64,000 bases of DNA from Allodiplogaster sudhausi (taxonomy: Eukaryota > Nematoda > Chromadorea > Rhabditida > Diplogasteridae): assembly GCA_945643635.1 (NCBI GenBank), contig CALZFC010000013.1, forward strand, positions 582,501 through 646,500, in the 5' to 3' direction. Under the pieces are notes generated by a model. That model was not told where the DNA came from. It saw only the letters and a program-made list of their open reading frames with translations, and made no database searches. The stretch's first letter is position 1; every line of letters begins with the position of its first letter. Of the stretch, positions 26,801-41,148 are shown piece after piece. A program made the translations under genes and the position numbers.

Positions 26801-29800
26801 GAGTTCAATGCAGATTGTGTACCGAAAATAGAGCCAGACCGGAAGTGAATAAATTTAGCGCCTCAAACAGGAACTATCCATCCTTTACATCGCCTCATTC
26901 TTATCGTTTCTCTCCTTTTCTTTCTTTCTTCCTTTCTCTTTCCCTAGCTCCCTCTCTCTCTCTCTCGATATATCTCTGTCTCTCTCTCTCTTTTTTCTCT
27001 CTTCTCTCTTCTCTCCCTTTCTCTCTCTCCCCACACAGAAAACGATGTGACACGGGATGTCACAATTTGATGTCACAATAATGTACCGATTTTACTTCGG
27101 TACATATGTGTTCCACCCCATGTCACAATTTATGTTCCAAAAAATTGTGACCTCCAGTGAAACAGAAATGTGACGCGCCATGTCACAATTTTCGAGCGGT
27201 GGAGGGCAGCGTATCCCAGCAAAAATGTGACATTGCATGTCACAATTAGGCGGCAGCACATAAATTGTGACATGCTCCCACCGTTAGCTCCGCCCCTTTT
27301 GCTCTCCCTCCCCCTTCATCCATTCTTCGAATTAGTGATTCATTTACTATTATGCATGCCACTGGCATTTAATAACAAGAAGAATTATTCATTAAGTTAG
27401 TGAGACCTTCAAAAGATTACAGTAACAACTCAACACATTCACAAGGAAACAGTAACAACTAACACACTTACAAGATAACCGCGCCGAGTTAAATGAATTT
27501 GGGCTACTTAATCATGATAAAATTGAGTTACTGGTCATAAAACGACAAGAATTAATACATTCTGTAAAGACTGTTTTTCTTAGAAGGATATGTCTATGTT
27601 ACCAGTTACTTTCTGAATGAATCTTGGAAATAAAAATTCGATAGTTCTAAAATGAAAGAAACGTATAGCATGAAAGCAAGTTAAAAAATGAAACAATCTT
27701 TTACTAAGATGAAAGAATGTTCTCAAGTGAAATAAACTCAAGTAAAAGAAAATTTTCAGATGTAAGAGTCAACAAAAAAATGTGATCTAATGAGATCAGA
27801 CTGGCCTCTATTCGGCCATAATGGCCTCCAACTTGCGGTAGATGAGCCCTGCATCTCTTGACATGGGCTCCGGAATGCCGAGCAGATTCGCAAGAAGGGA
27901 CAGCTCTTGTTTCACTTCGTGTGGGTACTCGAGGTCGAACAACCAGAAGCAAGCGAGGTAGGAGAGAAGCGCATGGGCAAGGTCTCCAGAAACCTGCAGC
28001 ATGCGTATTATAAAGCAGGTAAAAAATAAATAAAAAAGCTATGAGTATAAGAATTTTTTTTAATTTGTTAAAATTAAATTTTTTTAATTTGTTAAAATTA
28101 CATTTCAACTTTTTTTTTAAACAAAACATGACTGACGGTTACATCGACTCCCTCAAGAGCGATGATGAACTTGGCAGAGACATCACCGTATGCGACTATC
28201 ACCGGCTGCCGGATGCCCTCATTCTTGAGTTGATCAAGAGCCGACGACGCAGAATGATGTGCCTAAGCAGCATAGTTTACACTCCTCTCGCTGTATCGTC
28301 TCTCTTTCTCGCTCCTTTTCACTCACAAGATAAGAAAAAGGCAACAGGAAACTAATGTCACTTAACTTATAAGCAATAGGTAGATATTGATTGGGAATTT
28401 GAATTGTAATAAATAACGGACCAGGAAGCGATTGTAGACGAACTTGACACGAGATGGCTTCTTCTTTTTGTCTGTATGCTCGAACAGTGCCAGCATGTTG
28501 AGTAAGAACTCGAATGTAGCGAAATCTGAGGCATACAATTATTCTCTTTTTAACAGTTCGATGAATAGTTTGGAAATACAATTGAACCTGGGTTACAAAG
28601 ATAAATACTTAGTACACATGGATGCATTTTTTTCGATAACTCAAAACTTTATAAGGTTGAGAATACCGAACCATTTGTTCCAGGCGGGAAGGCGTTCGCT
28701 TCAACAAGAGATCTTCTCTTCGCTTCGGATATTACGCGCAGGGCACGCTGAGACATTGCCGGCGCAATCTTCTCTTGCAATCTCCGTGGAAAGTCTCCCG
28801 CGGAAGCGCACTTTGACGCGATGAAGTCATCGACAATCTGCAAGCAAATTCAAAAGTATATTTGTCTAATGTGAATTCCAAAAATTTTGTTCTAAACTCA
28901 AGCCATAGAGCAAGAAATAACTCATGTAAGTATAGACAAATTATTTAAATGTAAAACAAAATCCGACAAATAAAAAATCACATACGTAACGGGACTGCGC
29001 GTAGAAGGAGTAACGTGTCATTGTTGCTCGCGGAGGATTGTTCTGGCAAAAGCGTATACGACAGTTTCTAAAAAAAATTATATATCGCCATTTGTGAGAG
29101 AGCTGCTACTAGTAGTAGAATTTTACATTTTAATCTAAAGACTCTCTTATATATGACAAAATGAAATATCTGTATAACTTTAAAGACTCGAGAGACAAAA
29201 ACCTCTTCTGCTTAAGGAGTTCGAGGTGCTCGACAGAGCCGTGTATCAAGTTGTTAATTCGCTTAAACAAAAGGTTTTGTAATGCCTTTAATTTTCAAAA
29301 TATAACAGTATCTTGTAGAGCTTTAACTGACATTTAAATGATCGTCAGTTTCTCTCTCCTCCTCGTTATCCGAAGAAGCAAGCCACTCTCGGCTGCCTGC
29401 TTTCTTCTTGTACTCTCTGATGGGCTGTGATAGCAAGCTTCTTTTTCCAAGAAGAGATCTGACCCGCCTAACGCGGCATTCGACAAGTCCCTTGTGGCTG
29501 TCGATGAAGGCATCCTGAAATGCTTTCTGTAGTTACATCAGAGAAAATTCAGGTAACTAGCAATGCGTTATCGAGTCTTTCAAATTTCATAATGATCTTC
29601 ATTCAGTTAAAAACTGTTGTGTAGAAAAAAAGGTTGCTAACTATAGAACAGTTGGGGTATCCTGCGAATAGATGCGTAACGAAGCTCCGCGTCTCTTTCG
29701 GGGATGGTTTTTCTCTGCTAAAAAAGTGCGGTAAAATATCAGTTGTTCAAGAGTTGAAAACTAGCGTGTCAGCGTATGTCAGCAGAAAGTCGGCGATCCT

Positions 29801-32800
29801 TCTCGTAAGCAGGCAGCGGCCAACCCTGTCGTCCGAAATGTCATACGACGGGTCATCTTGTAGCCTCTTGAGGAATGGAGCTCCTTGCTTGCCAACCAAT
29901 AACTTCTCAAAGCTGCATTTCAAAAGGCGCTGGTTCAGACGATGGTAGAAGGGGTCTTAAACGCATACGTTTACTTGTTTAAAAGGAAAATTAATTAGAA
30001 ATCTGCTTGCGCCGAGTTTTGCTTGCATACTAAAGGATACAACAGACAAAAGTGCAGTTTACTAAACAGAAATTTAAAGGCCTGCCTGTGTACATCGTCC
30101 GATCTGGAACTGCCGAGGGAGTTCTGACCAACGGTGACTCCGAGCGAACTTGAGGTGTCGAGGGATGAGAAATCGCTAAGTAAATTAAATGAATTACTAG
30201 CTGCGCTTACAATCTGAGTATGATTTACCTCCAAGCTCTTCAAGATCGCGATCTTTGTCGACTTCTCTCTCACAAGGGTTAGCATCTTCAACATCAACTG
30301 AAAATTCATGAATCTAAGATATGAGCATTCATTTTAGTATAACCTTGCTCCGCTCGAGTATCATCAGGAAAAACTGCGTTTTTCTCCCACGAGAGCGCAG
30401 TCGGATTGGTTGGCGAAAGGGACTCATTTTTTGCCAGGAATGTGGAAGAAATCGAGAGGGATAGCTCCTGGCTGTTCATCGTAGTCGAAGTTGCCGGACT
30501 CTGAGAAGTGATCCACGTAAAAATATACTCATTTAGAGAGATAGGCAATCGGTAAACCTCGAGTAAGCTTCCTGTTGCTATGTAATGTGCGTGTGGCGCC
30601 GCAACAACTTGAGAGGGGTGAACGTCTATCATACGCTGAGGAGTGTTGAGCTGCAGCCTGACATTTGTCAGAGGGGAGCCAGTCCGTGTACTCACATATT
30701 GCTTGACTTGTGCAATGGTCTCGAAGTAGCAGTCCTCTTCGCCCAAACACTCGGGCTCAGGAGCACCCGCTTCCAACAGAATGGTTAGACGCATTGGGTC
30801 TAACGCTAAAGATCACACTAACTAGGAAATAAATCATGCAAATGATCACATATTCGTGAGCCGTCGTAAATAACGGGATAAATTGAAATATTGATCTTCA
30901 GATCAAAGTATTTGTTTATTGCTAAGAGAAAATAACGAAAATATTCTAGCAGTGGCAGAGGGCGTGTCTTGGCATGAAAGCGGTCTCATTTCCCTCGGGG
31001 TAGCCGTCAAGAGGCAGTGGATCAAAAAGTTCCTTGAAAAAGACAGTTGTGATCGCTCCAGATGCGGTGAAGAAGCAACATTGTCTGCTGTCATCAAATC
31101 GAGCGGGATGTCCGATCTTTGCAACGATCTTCCATGTTTGTTCCGTGAATGCGAAGCAATCGATCTGGGCAGGAACAAAGCTGCTACTCTTGTTCAGCAA
31201 AACGATGTCTCCCGACTTGTAGAGTGTCCCGTGATGCTGGAGTAGGAGAGTGCACTTCACCCGTCGTTCCTTCAGAACTGCCCGTGCGAGCGCTGACACT
31301 TGATGTTGCTCGATTCCTTTTCCGGGAACGAATTCCACCTCCTTCTGAAGACGTAGTGCCCAAAGAGTGCGCTGGATGTGAGTTGCGAACGTGCACGGCA
31401 GACACGTGAAGTTCCTTGTAATGTAGGACCGTCGCTTGACGTACGCATTCAGTTGCTCGAATTGCAGAGTACTCAGTTGTCCAACTGGCCCTAGAGAACG
31501 AATCGCAGCTGCATAGTGCAGCAACGCGTGCGTCTTGTAGATGGGCCTGGACGAATGGGCTGCAGCTGCGCGAGAGGGCGGAATGTCCAGAGGGACAACT
31601 CGCCAAGCAAGAGACACGTATTCCTCGGCCGTAGAACGTACCAAATCAATGTCGCCAGATGTCAACTCGAATGAGCAGAGAAGGCGACTCAACTCGGAAA
31701 AGCGCTGGAACAGAAGCCGGATCTCAGGTTCCGCAACCATTACGTCCAACGGGAAGAGAAATGGGACGAGCCGAATGAGAAATGCTGTGTCGGCTGCCTT
31801 TTGCCCGGACACAGGGTCACCTTGCGAAACATCGGCCGGGATTGGGTTGATTGTGCAGCTGCTGTCGACTCGCCCAGTAGCAAAGGCACATAACTTATCG
31901 TTGATATCCTTGAGCGGAAGTCCATTCCGAATGATGGCCCGAATGACCACTCCTAGAAGACGGCAGCTCTCGCCCTCGTACAAGTCGTGGGCGATATCAC
32001 AGTAGGCATCCTCCGACACGTGGTATCCCGTAATGCCGTTGAGTGGCGAATCCCCCATCACGCCAAAAGCAGGAGGGCCGTTCGCTTGATACCTTAAGTT
32101 ATCGCTTAAATTCATCCTATCTCCGATCAACGACAAAGGAACCGACCACGCCAAAGTCCGTAATTGGCAGTCCTTCTCTAGGTGAACGGCTCCAAAGTCG
32201 CGGTAGTTGGTCAAGCAGTGACGGCAAGGGAAACCTCCGGAAAAGCACGTCTGCATCTGGCGGACTTGGTTTAGTGCCAGGTTATCACCAAGAACCGAGT
32301 GCAGCCAAGGGTAGACGACAACGCTTCGCCCTCTCCACGACACCATGATTCCGTTTTCGTAGAGTACGTTCAACTCTACCTAAGAAGTTAAACTAATTGT
32401 TGATCTTTATTTACAACTTTTACGCTTTTTTAAAAATTTTACTTCAAATATATTACGGCACCTTGAAGCTTTCTAGAAGAGGCTTGTAGCCATAAGCCTT
32501 GTGATCAGACCCGTACGATGTCGCGTAGAGAAACCTAAAGCATTTACTTGAAGAACTGCTTTTTTTATTTTAGCATTTTGACACTTACTTCCATTTATGT
32601 AGACACGAAGCATGCCGTCTCAGTCCGGAAAAAGTGAAGAACATCATGGTTTGAGAGTGGATAGACGACGCCTTTCGTAGACCACTTCCAGGGCAAACGT
32701 CATCGAGGTATACCACAATCGGAAGTAGTGGTTTCTTCGTTCTGGAGGTAGCGTCACGAAACCGTTGCCCGTCCAGTGGAGACAGGAAATTCCCCCTTCC

Positions 32801-35800
32801 GAATGGCTCCATTTCTAACACCTGAAAAGCATACAGATTCTATATACTTCAATGTAACACAAAATAGCGATAAACCTGTTGAAATTCCACGTTCCGAAAG
32901 GCCGCTTCTATCGAATCCTTCAGTGGGACAATGTAGAACTTGCACGGTCGATCGACACGACTCTGCTTCCCATCCAAGTCGCGTACGGGGACAGTCATCG
33001 TCCCCATTTGTCGAGGCAAAGGTTCAATGTAGTCCTGTTCTTGTCGAAGCGCAGCCTTCCTTCTGTATGATGTAGCAACGGTGTTCAGTGTCGCCATAAA
33101 CTGATCGAAATGGGAGTCGTTCATGGCTCGAACGTTCTTAGCGATACGGCGAATCAGATCCACCATTTTATCCGTTTCCGACTCTGTTATTCCAATTCGG
33201 CTTGTGGAGGTGAGGATCTCGGCTCTAATCGTTTCGCAGAAGTTGGTCGAATCATCAGCTTCGAGCGCTTCCGAGTCGTCATTCTCATCGTCCTCCTCCT
33301 CCAGCTCAGTTGCAGATATGTCGCCGTCCAACTCCTCAACATCCTCTTGAAGAGACGAGGCATCCATGTTGCCATTGTCAGCAACATCCACATCCATTGC
33401 ACCATCGCTATCGCTGCTGTCGGAATAAAGACCCCTCATCAGAGCAGGATCTGAAGAGAAGACTTGCGATGTTCAATAGTGAGGTACTGTTATTACTTGT
33501 TTAAATTACTACTCACGTTGTTGGCTCAAGTGAACCCGCCATGCTTGAAATCGTCCGAACTCAGATGAGCAAAAGCGGCAGTGATATTGATTTTCTCCAA
33601 GGTGTGACTGTTGACAATGCCGTTTTAAGTGGGCCAATGTAGGAAGCTCCTCCTCGCAGACGTCCGCTGGACAACGCATCGTTAAGATTCTAAACTGTAA
33701 TTTGTTGTTTTCCTTTTTCATTAGATATTAACATTCAATGTTATCTTTCTATGTGCTCTTTCTTTCTATAGTTCTTGCAGCCTTGTATTCCTTTTTTCGT
33801 CTAAAACTTTCTTCCATAACTATATTGTTTTCTCTTAATAATGAATTTTTTTTCTGTATGAATATTCTTAAGCATATAACATGCTTAACAAATATTGGAT
33901 ATTGTAACGTAATTAAAAACCAACTTTGTAACAGAAAAATACAAATCACACGTTTGCATTTGTGCAATTCGTTAATTCTCAATTCGTTGTAACCAGTGGG
34001 TTGTGTTACAGTAGTTCATAGTAAACAAAAGAGTTGCCCAGAAAAAAATACTTTGTAAAAACTTTCAAATAACACTCTTACAATGGAGCGATTCGCTTAT
34101 TTTCAATCAGTTGTAACTACTGGTTGGGTTACGGTAGTTTATAGTAAACATAAAGGTGCCCAGAAAAATCCACTCAAAAAACTTACTCTTTTGAATAGGA
34201 ACGCAATCGCTTATTCTCAATTACTTCAAGGAATTTACTTGCACAGACACATACAGAACAGATTGGGATACGGTACCTTTAAGAAATTAAACTTGTCCAG
34301 AAATTTATCACTTTCCATTTAAAATAAATCATTGGTACGGATTCGCGAATTAATTCGCTCAAATTTCGTAAGGTTACGGTTCTGGGCAACTCTCCTGAAA
34401 ATCAAGAACAGTTTCCCAGAAATGGGAGAAAATAAATACCTTTGAATATAATTTAAAAGTCAAAAGATATAAGCTTACATTCTCTAAACTTAGCGTAACT
34501 TCGCTAATCAATAGCAACTACAGCTTCGATAATTGTAATTGTAAGTCACATAAAGCACTTACAAAAGCATCTCAAGGTTTCAAGTAACTTTTCACTTGCA
34601 CCAACAGTATTCCAATACTCGATAAGTTTAAGGACGAGAGTACGGTATGTTAAATATTTAAAAAAAATAAGTTAAATCATATCCCACCTTGCTGCAAATG
34701 TCGCACCGGAACGGCTTCCGATCAGTGTGGTTGACGGCGTGTTGTTGGAGACCTGGAAAAAACTTACATTTGGAAATATTTCAGTTCAGAATATACAATG
34801 GTAATCCTGTATAAAATGTTGAGCAAAAAAGAAGCATTAATTATTCGTCGTACCAAAATTTATTTTCTTTTTTTAAAATATACACATCGAGTTGGGTTAC
34901 GGTACTTCTTAGAAAAGAAAAGAAAGAAACAAGAAAAGAACAGTTTCGCTTATTTTAAATAAGTTATACAGAGCTGGTTTGATTACGGTTTTTTTTCTGG
35001 AAAACAAAAGAAACTTGCCCAGAAATTGAATTAACTACATAACCGATAGGGTATAAAAAGGTATTGTCGATTTCACAGAATAATTCCTAATTTTGGGCAT
35101 CATCCTGAGGGACAGATGGGCAGAAACAGCTAACAAACCTTGCTAATATTTAGGATCATCGACAGTGGCTTCTATTCCCTGATAATAACAACTACAAATT
35201 TCTAACCACGTTACCCTAGAATTGAAGACTAGACAATGTATATAAACATAACGAACCTTCGCAAGTCTGCGGCAGCTTCAGATGGCAGAAGCGCGGTCTG
35301 CGCGGAGATGCGATGTCTTCCAGCTCCGGTAGGAAGTCAGGGGAAGAGTGCGTACCGATTTTCTAAACAACGCATTATTTATATTTAAAATCTTTTGAAT
35401 TGTATTATCCTGCTTTCAAAGTTAAGAAAAATAATAAACGTGGAATAGGTAATAACAAATGAACAAGGAAAAAAAATGTTCGGAACAAACTTTTCAATGT
35501 GTGGGAAAATGAGTTTTTTGTACTCTTAAAGAACAATAAACGAACGAAACTTATTTAAAAGTCAAAGTTGTTAGACGAGTCTGAAAAGTTATCGTACCTG
35601 GACAAAAATGCAGCAGCTTAAGCGTTGAAGCTGCGCGGTGCGCGGTTGTTGGGTGGATTGGGCAAGAGAAATACTGAAAATATAAAATTGCTGAAATAAG
35701 TATACGAATTTCAACATGAAATATAAACGATAGTTAATGTACCAATAAAGAGAAAACACATTAAATATTTAAATTCGTTGGGAAGAATGGCAGCATCAAT

Positions 35801-38664
35801 TAACAGATGTATCAACTTATGAAGAAAAGAATTAAAAGCAAACCACGCTCGGATGTCGAAAGAATTTGATCTTGCTGCGCGCGCCGACACGCTGTCTAGT
35901 TCCAGCAATCGCAGACAAGAAGGGCTAGCCTGATAATAAAAGAACAACGTTGCATATTCAGCATATTTAATAATGTTAATTTTATCACTCATTCGTGAGA
36001 AAAGAAGACAAAAGTGCTAACAATAAGGGAATAAAAACTGCAATAGAAACTTGCAAGAATAACCATTAACAAATCAGCTTTTTCATATCAATAGCGGGAT
36101 GAATGAGTTAAACTTTTCAATTACTTACTATTAGAAGTTGAGTCTCCAGTTGTTGATCGAGAGCACAAAGAGCAGCTTGGCTAACTACGCGGCCCGGGGA
36201 CTCTCGCTTTCTAACTGAAACAAAAGAGCAGAATCGCTACGCTTACACGTTATAAATGTCATATCAAAAAGCGATTCAATATTACAAACATGAAATAAAA
36301 AAAGGATAAGTTTTAAGTGTTTGTTAACCCGAGATTTTCTTCCGAAAATTAAACGTTCCGTTCAAATGATGATTCCGAATATTTTTTTAAACATGGTCGA
36401 AAGTGGTACAATGTCACATTTTCTGTTCTCGCATCGCCTCGTCCCTCCTTGCCACCAAAATGTGACATCCGTTGTCACAATTCTCTTCGGCGGCCGCTTG
36501 CGTGTCACATTTTTGGTCACAATTTTGGATGGAACATTAATTGTGCGTCACATTTTTTTCTGTGTGCCCACACCCGTCTACCTCTCCTTTTCCTGTTCAT
36601 GAATTGATAGTCAGACTAGAGCTTTGATCTAGGTGCTATTTGAGGCAATTTGGAGGCTAGTTTAAAATAACCTACAGATACATAGGCACCGCTATCGCTT
36701 TGAAGCGAGAAGAGAGATCTATCATAAATCATTACAAATAGCCCGGTTCGAGTCGGTGAATGGACCCATCCGAAAAATTGTATGAATAACCTCAGTTTCA
36801 TTTCTACTTCTTGTTCTTCTTCCTACAAAACGACGATTGCTATGGAGTTGCGCTGAAAATTTAACTACTATCGTGTCTCGTCCAAAATATCCTGCAAATA
36901 TAGAAAAAAAACACTCTCACAAAGGAATGAACCCAATGCGCAGTCCCCCTATCACATCAATCATTTATAAACGATGCTAATTGTAAGAGCTTCTGTTTCT
37001 TCTGTTTATTGATCTCACATATGGAACCATTGCCAATTCCGTAAACAAATTGTTAAGAAAACTTCTTCACTTTGGCAGCATATCCATTCTATGAGAGCCA
37101 TGCAAACGAGTTGGATACAGCGAATAAACAATAGTGTTGAAGCTCTTAAAGGATTCCGTATTCATTCGATAGATGCGCGCGAAATTCAAATCGTCTATTT
37201 TGGATTACGGTATACATTTTGAGCGAGCTCCGCCGCACCGGCCTGACGAGTCTGCCCGAGATGCGCATGACCGAGAAGCACAAGCACGAGATGGACATCG
37301 TCATCAGCGAGAACTACGGCATATCGACAGTGCCCTCCGGGCGGATACAGGTATCATAGCGGACCGGAGTTGGCCTGGTGGTTAGTGGCCAGCGCGCTCA
37401 ATCGATGAGTCAAGGGATCGGTTCCACTTGGAGTAGCTTTCCGGCGAATAACTTACGCAAGACTTTCTCTTCATGGGTCAATCCGTTATGGTTGAAAATA
37501 ACGACCAAGAAAAAAGAAAGTGTTATTTGCCGCCATATGCATGAACAAAAAATTAAAGCAGAAAAATTTGCGGGAAATTCAAACTGTATTTTCTTGGCGC
37601 TATTGTTCGATGAAGATCAATTCAGGGCTTGCGCGCACGCTTGCTGCATCTCGCGAAGAACCGCTTGATAGCTGTCGAGGCAGACGCCTTCGTCAACTGT
37701 AGCATACACAATCTGTACGGGACCAAACGTTTTTGAATTCCTTCTTTTATTTAATTTTCGCGCCTGAAATTTTCAAATGTTAAATCGACGACATCAATCA
37801 GCATATTTTATACAGCGAGCTTCACAATAATCCTACGCTCGTTCGTCTCTCGCCCTTTGCCTTCCGCGACATTGAAGTGTTGAATAATCTGTTAGTCTCT
37901 CTCTCTCTCCCTCTCTCTCTCCTTTCTCTCTGTATCTCTTTCTATATACATATATAAAAACTGATAACATAACTTTTTTTTTATTTTTAATAATATTTTT
38001 TGAACTTCTGGGTTTTATTTTACTTTATTATTATTGTGTTAGTTTCCAGTTTTTAAGGAATTTTTTGCTAATTTATTTCTTAGCAATATTTATAAGTCGA
38101 TACAAAATATTCAGTGATCTCTCGCGCACTTCCCTCGCCGAGTTGCCATCGCTTGGAATGAACAAGGTGAACTGAGCAGTGAGCTTTAACTCCTTGGATC
38201 CATTGCGCCTTAAATCCTTTGCTCTTTGGATTCTTGTGCCTTAAAGCCTTAGCTCTTTGCAAATTACAAGGAAAAAAGTTGTTTATTGTAATTGCCCAGA
38301 CCGCCGGTTTCGCGTGACAGCGAATATTCATTAGAAGAAGCAGAAATCAAGCTTTCGATTGCATTTATAATACGTTGGATCGTAGTGACTTAGATAAATC
38401 CGTACTTAGCACCATAAGACCTTAAACCTTTAAGCATGTAATGCCCTATCCTTATCGTTAGCATTCTTGACACTCTCTTAAGGTTCGCCTCCTTCGTGTT
38501 CAAGACGTCGAGACGCTGAAGCGCCTCCCACCCGTCCTCGCCTTCTCCTCACTCACCACTGCCGTCTTCACATATCCACATCATTGCTGCTTGTTCAAGG
38601 TAGGGAGAGAGAGAGAAAGAAAGAAAGAGAGAGGGAGAGGGAAAAGAGTGAGAATACAGAGAAA

Positions 38665-38713
<49 letters not shown>

Positions 38714-41097
38714 GGGAGAGAGAGAATGGGAGAGCGAGAGAATACTATTGCGAAATTATGAAAGCTGTTTGCAAAACACGCAATTTCTGACAGTAACGAG
38801 CAATGGTACTTTTCAAAATCTTGTCCAAAATAAGTAAAGGACGCAGTTGGACTACGGCGATATTCGTGAGTTGTCAGTGCAAAACAAAATAAATTAACCG
38901 CCGAAAATTAAGTTAAATTAAAATACTAAATTGGAATAATTTTTTAAAATCTTCAAAATATATTTATCAAATTAAACAATTAAATGAGAATAAGAAGTTC
39001 TGTATAATTTATGTATGTTTTAAGCACGTCTCGAAGAAGGAGATCGCTGTCGCCGGCTCGCGTGTCTGCCGCAAGAGAGCGGAGGAGAAGGAGAAGGCGG
39101 AGAGTGTAGAGGAGGGAGAAGGGAAAAGGAGAAGCAGAAGCAGCAGGAGGAAGAGAGAAGCAGGGAACGATCAACTACAGCAGGTATTTGCAGAAAGTTA
39201 TTCAAAAATCACTTTTCTTATACAACTCGACTCGTTCTATTTCATTTTAAACATTAAGCTATCGCATTCACAGAGCAACGACGAGTGGGCCGCGTCGTCC
39301 GCTGGCAACTGGTCGCTCTTCTTCGCCGCCTTCTTCCCGCCCGACGACTTCTTCAGCAACTTCTCGCTCGCCGACTACGATGACGACGAATCGCCGCGTG
39401 AGCTTTCATTCCTTTTTATATTTTATTTTTACTAAATTTTATTTTGTTTTGTTATAAAATGTTCATTGATTAGCAATCTACAATCTATATTTGATCTACA
39501 TTTAGTTCTTATTCTACATTTATTTTGATCTACATTTATTTTAAGCTACTTTTGTTTTTGATCTACATTTAACATTTATCTGCATTTATAACTGATATTC
39601 ATTTAATTCTTGATCTTAATTTATTTTCGATCTACATTAATTTTTGATCTACATTTATTTTTGATCTTCATTTTGATAGCCTTCTCCGACGACGAGCTCG
39701 GCGTCGCGCGTTGCGAGGTGGAAGAGCGCGAGATACGCGACCACCTCGAGCGTGTGCAGTGCTCGCCCGAGCCGGACGCATTTAATCCGTGCGAGAACAT
39801 TGTCGGGTCAGGATGGACGTTTTGTTTGAATCTGTATTCTTTTTTTTGTTTATAAGATTAATTTTTTTTATATATACAAACTTTTTATTTACGGTTACAT
39901 GAAATGGTTAGTTATTTTTATTTTCCAGGATATTTTTTTCATAAAATTATTTATTGTTCTTGATCAGACCCGGCGGTTTCTAGTGAGAACTAGATGTTCA
40001 TTAGTAGAGGGAGAAATTAAATTTTCGATATTGTGATCTTACCGATCTTATTACTATGTTATTTCGATTGAAATTCATTTCTTAATCTTCCTCTTTCTCT
40101 AATGTATTAATCTTAGCGACTTTCTTTCTCTAATATTACTTTGTTATAGCATATTGCTTGAAATCCGCCTCTTCATCTCCACCATCTTCATCTTCTTCCT
40201 CTTTCCAGCTACGTGCCCCTCCGCTACGCGATCTGGTTCATCTGGACGCTGTCCGTCGTGTTCAACGCGGCCGTCTGGGTGCTGCTGGCGATGGCGTATG
40301 AGGCGCGTCTGCGGTCGCACTACCTTTTCATGTTCAATCTCTCCTTTGCGAACGCGCTCTCAGGTAGGACCGTGAAATAGAATTCAGAGAGGACCGTGGA
40401 CTAGAATTCAGAGAGGACCGTGAATTAGAATTCAGAGAGATAAATTAATCGGTTTCATGTTCAATCTCTCCTTTGCGAACGCGCTCTCAGGTAGATCGAG
40501 TAACAATTAAAAGAATCTTTAAAATAATTCTTCTTTTTCGCGTCTAGCTTTCGGCTCTTTTTAATGGAAAGATATTATAAAAAGGCTTTTGTAGCTGAAG
40601 ATAACAATGATACAGGTTCATATAGTATGCATGTATGTTTTTACATACTATGTACATCTGAATGATATACGTAGAAAAACATACACGCATGAAGTTATAA
40701 CTCTAAATTAATCATGGAGCGAGAGAGAACGAGAGCGAGAGAGTGAGATGAGCGAGAGAGAGAGAGAGGGACGAGAGAGTGAGATGAGCGAGAGAGAGAG
40801 AGACGAGAGAGTGAGATGGGTGAGAGAGAGAGAGACGAGAGAGTGAGATGAGCGAGAGAGAGAGAGAGAGACGACTTGATTGACGATAGACAGAAAACAA
40901 GAGAAATGTTGTTAGCGCAACGAAGACGGCGGCGCAAGTTAGCCCTCGCCTTTTGTGCTGCATGCTCATCAAAGGATGACAGAAGAACGATTGGACAAGT
41001 ACACATTTTAGAAAGAGCAAGACGCTGCTATTCATAGGGCGAGCGCACTAGAGATTAGAAGGGACGCAGATCACAAATAGAGGGAACGTTTCTTGGG

Positions 41098-41148
<51 letters not shown>

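Larger units (their letters stand above)
27032..36566 (-). mobile_element. autonomous CACTA-like (EnSpm) DNA transposon, 9.5 kb
   Basis: The left end is CACACAGAAAACGATGTGAC; the right end, read inward on the minus strand, is CACACAGAAAAAAATGTGAC. The flanks are CCC at 27,029-27,031 and CCC at 36,567-36,569, a 3-bp target duplication. CAC termini, 3-bp duplication and arrays of subterminal repeats are CACTA hallmarks. Two spliced genes on the minus strand (transposase and a second protein) fill the element. It sits wholly inside the fourth intron of the LGR gene, in reverse orientation. Near-intact structure suggests a fairly recent, possibly active copy. Confidence 0.8.

Noticed and set aside
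31541..32348. Plus-strand open frames of 100-154 codons over the transposase exon
   Set aside because: Antisense shadows of the 475-codon transposase exon, which has matching splice sites and family-like motifs.
27032..36566. Kolobok, Chapaev or KDZ element
   Set aside because: Kolobok duplicates TTAA and Chapaev 4 bp; here the duplication is CCC with CAC termini, and the transposase core order matches TNP2-type proteins.
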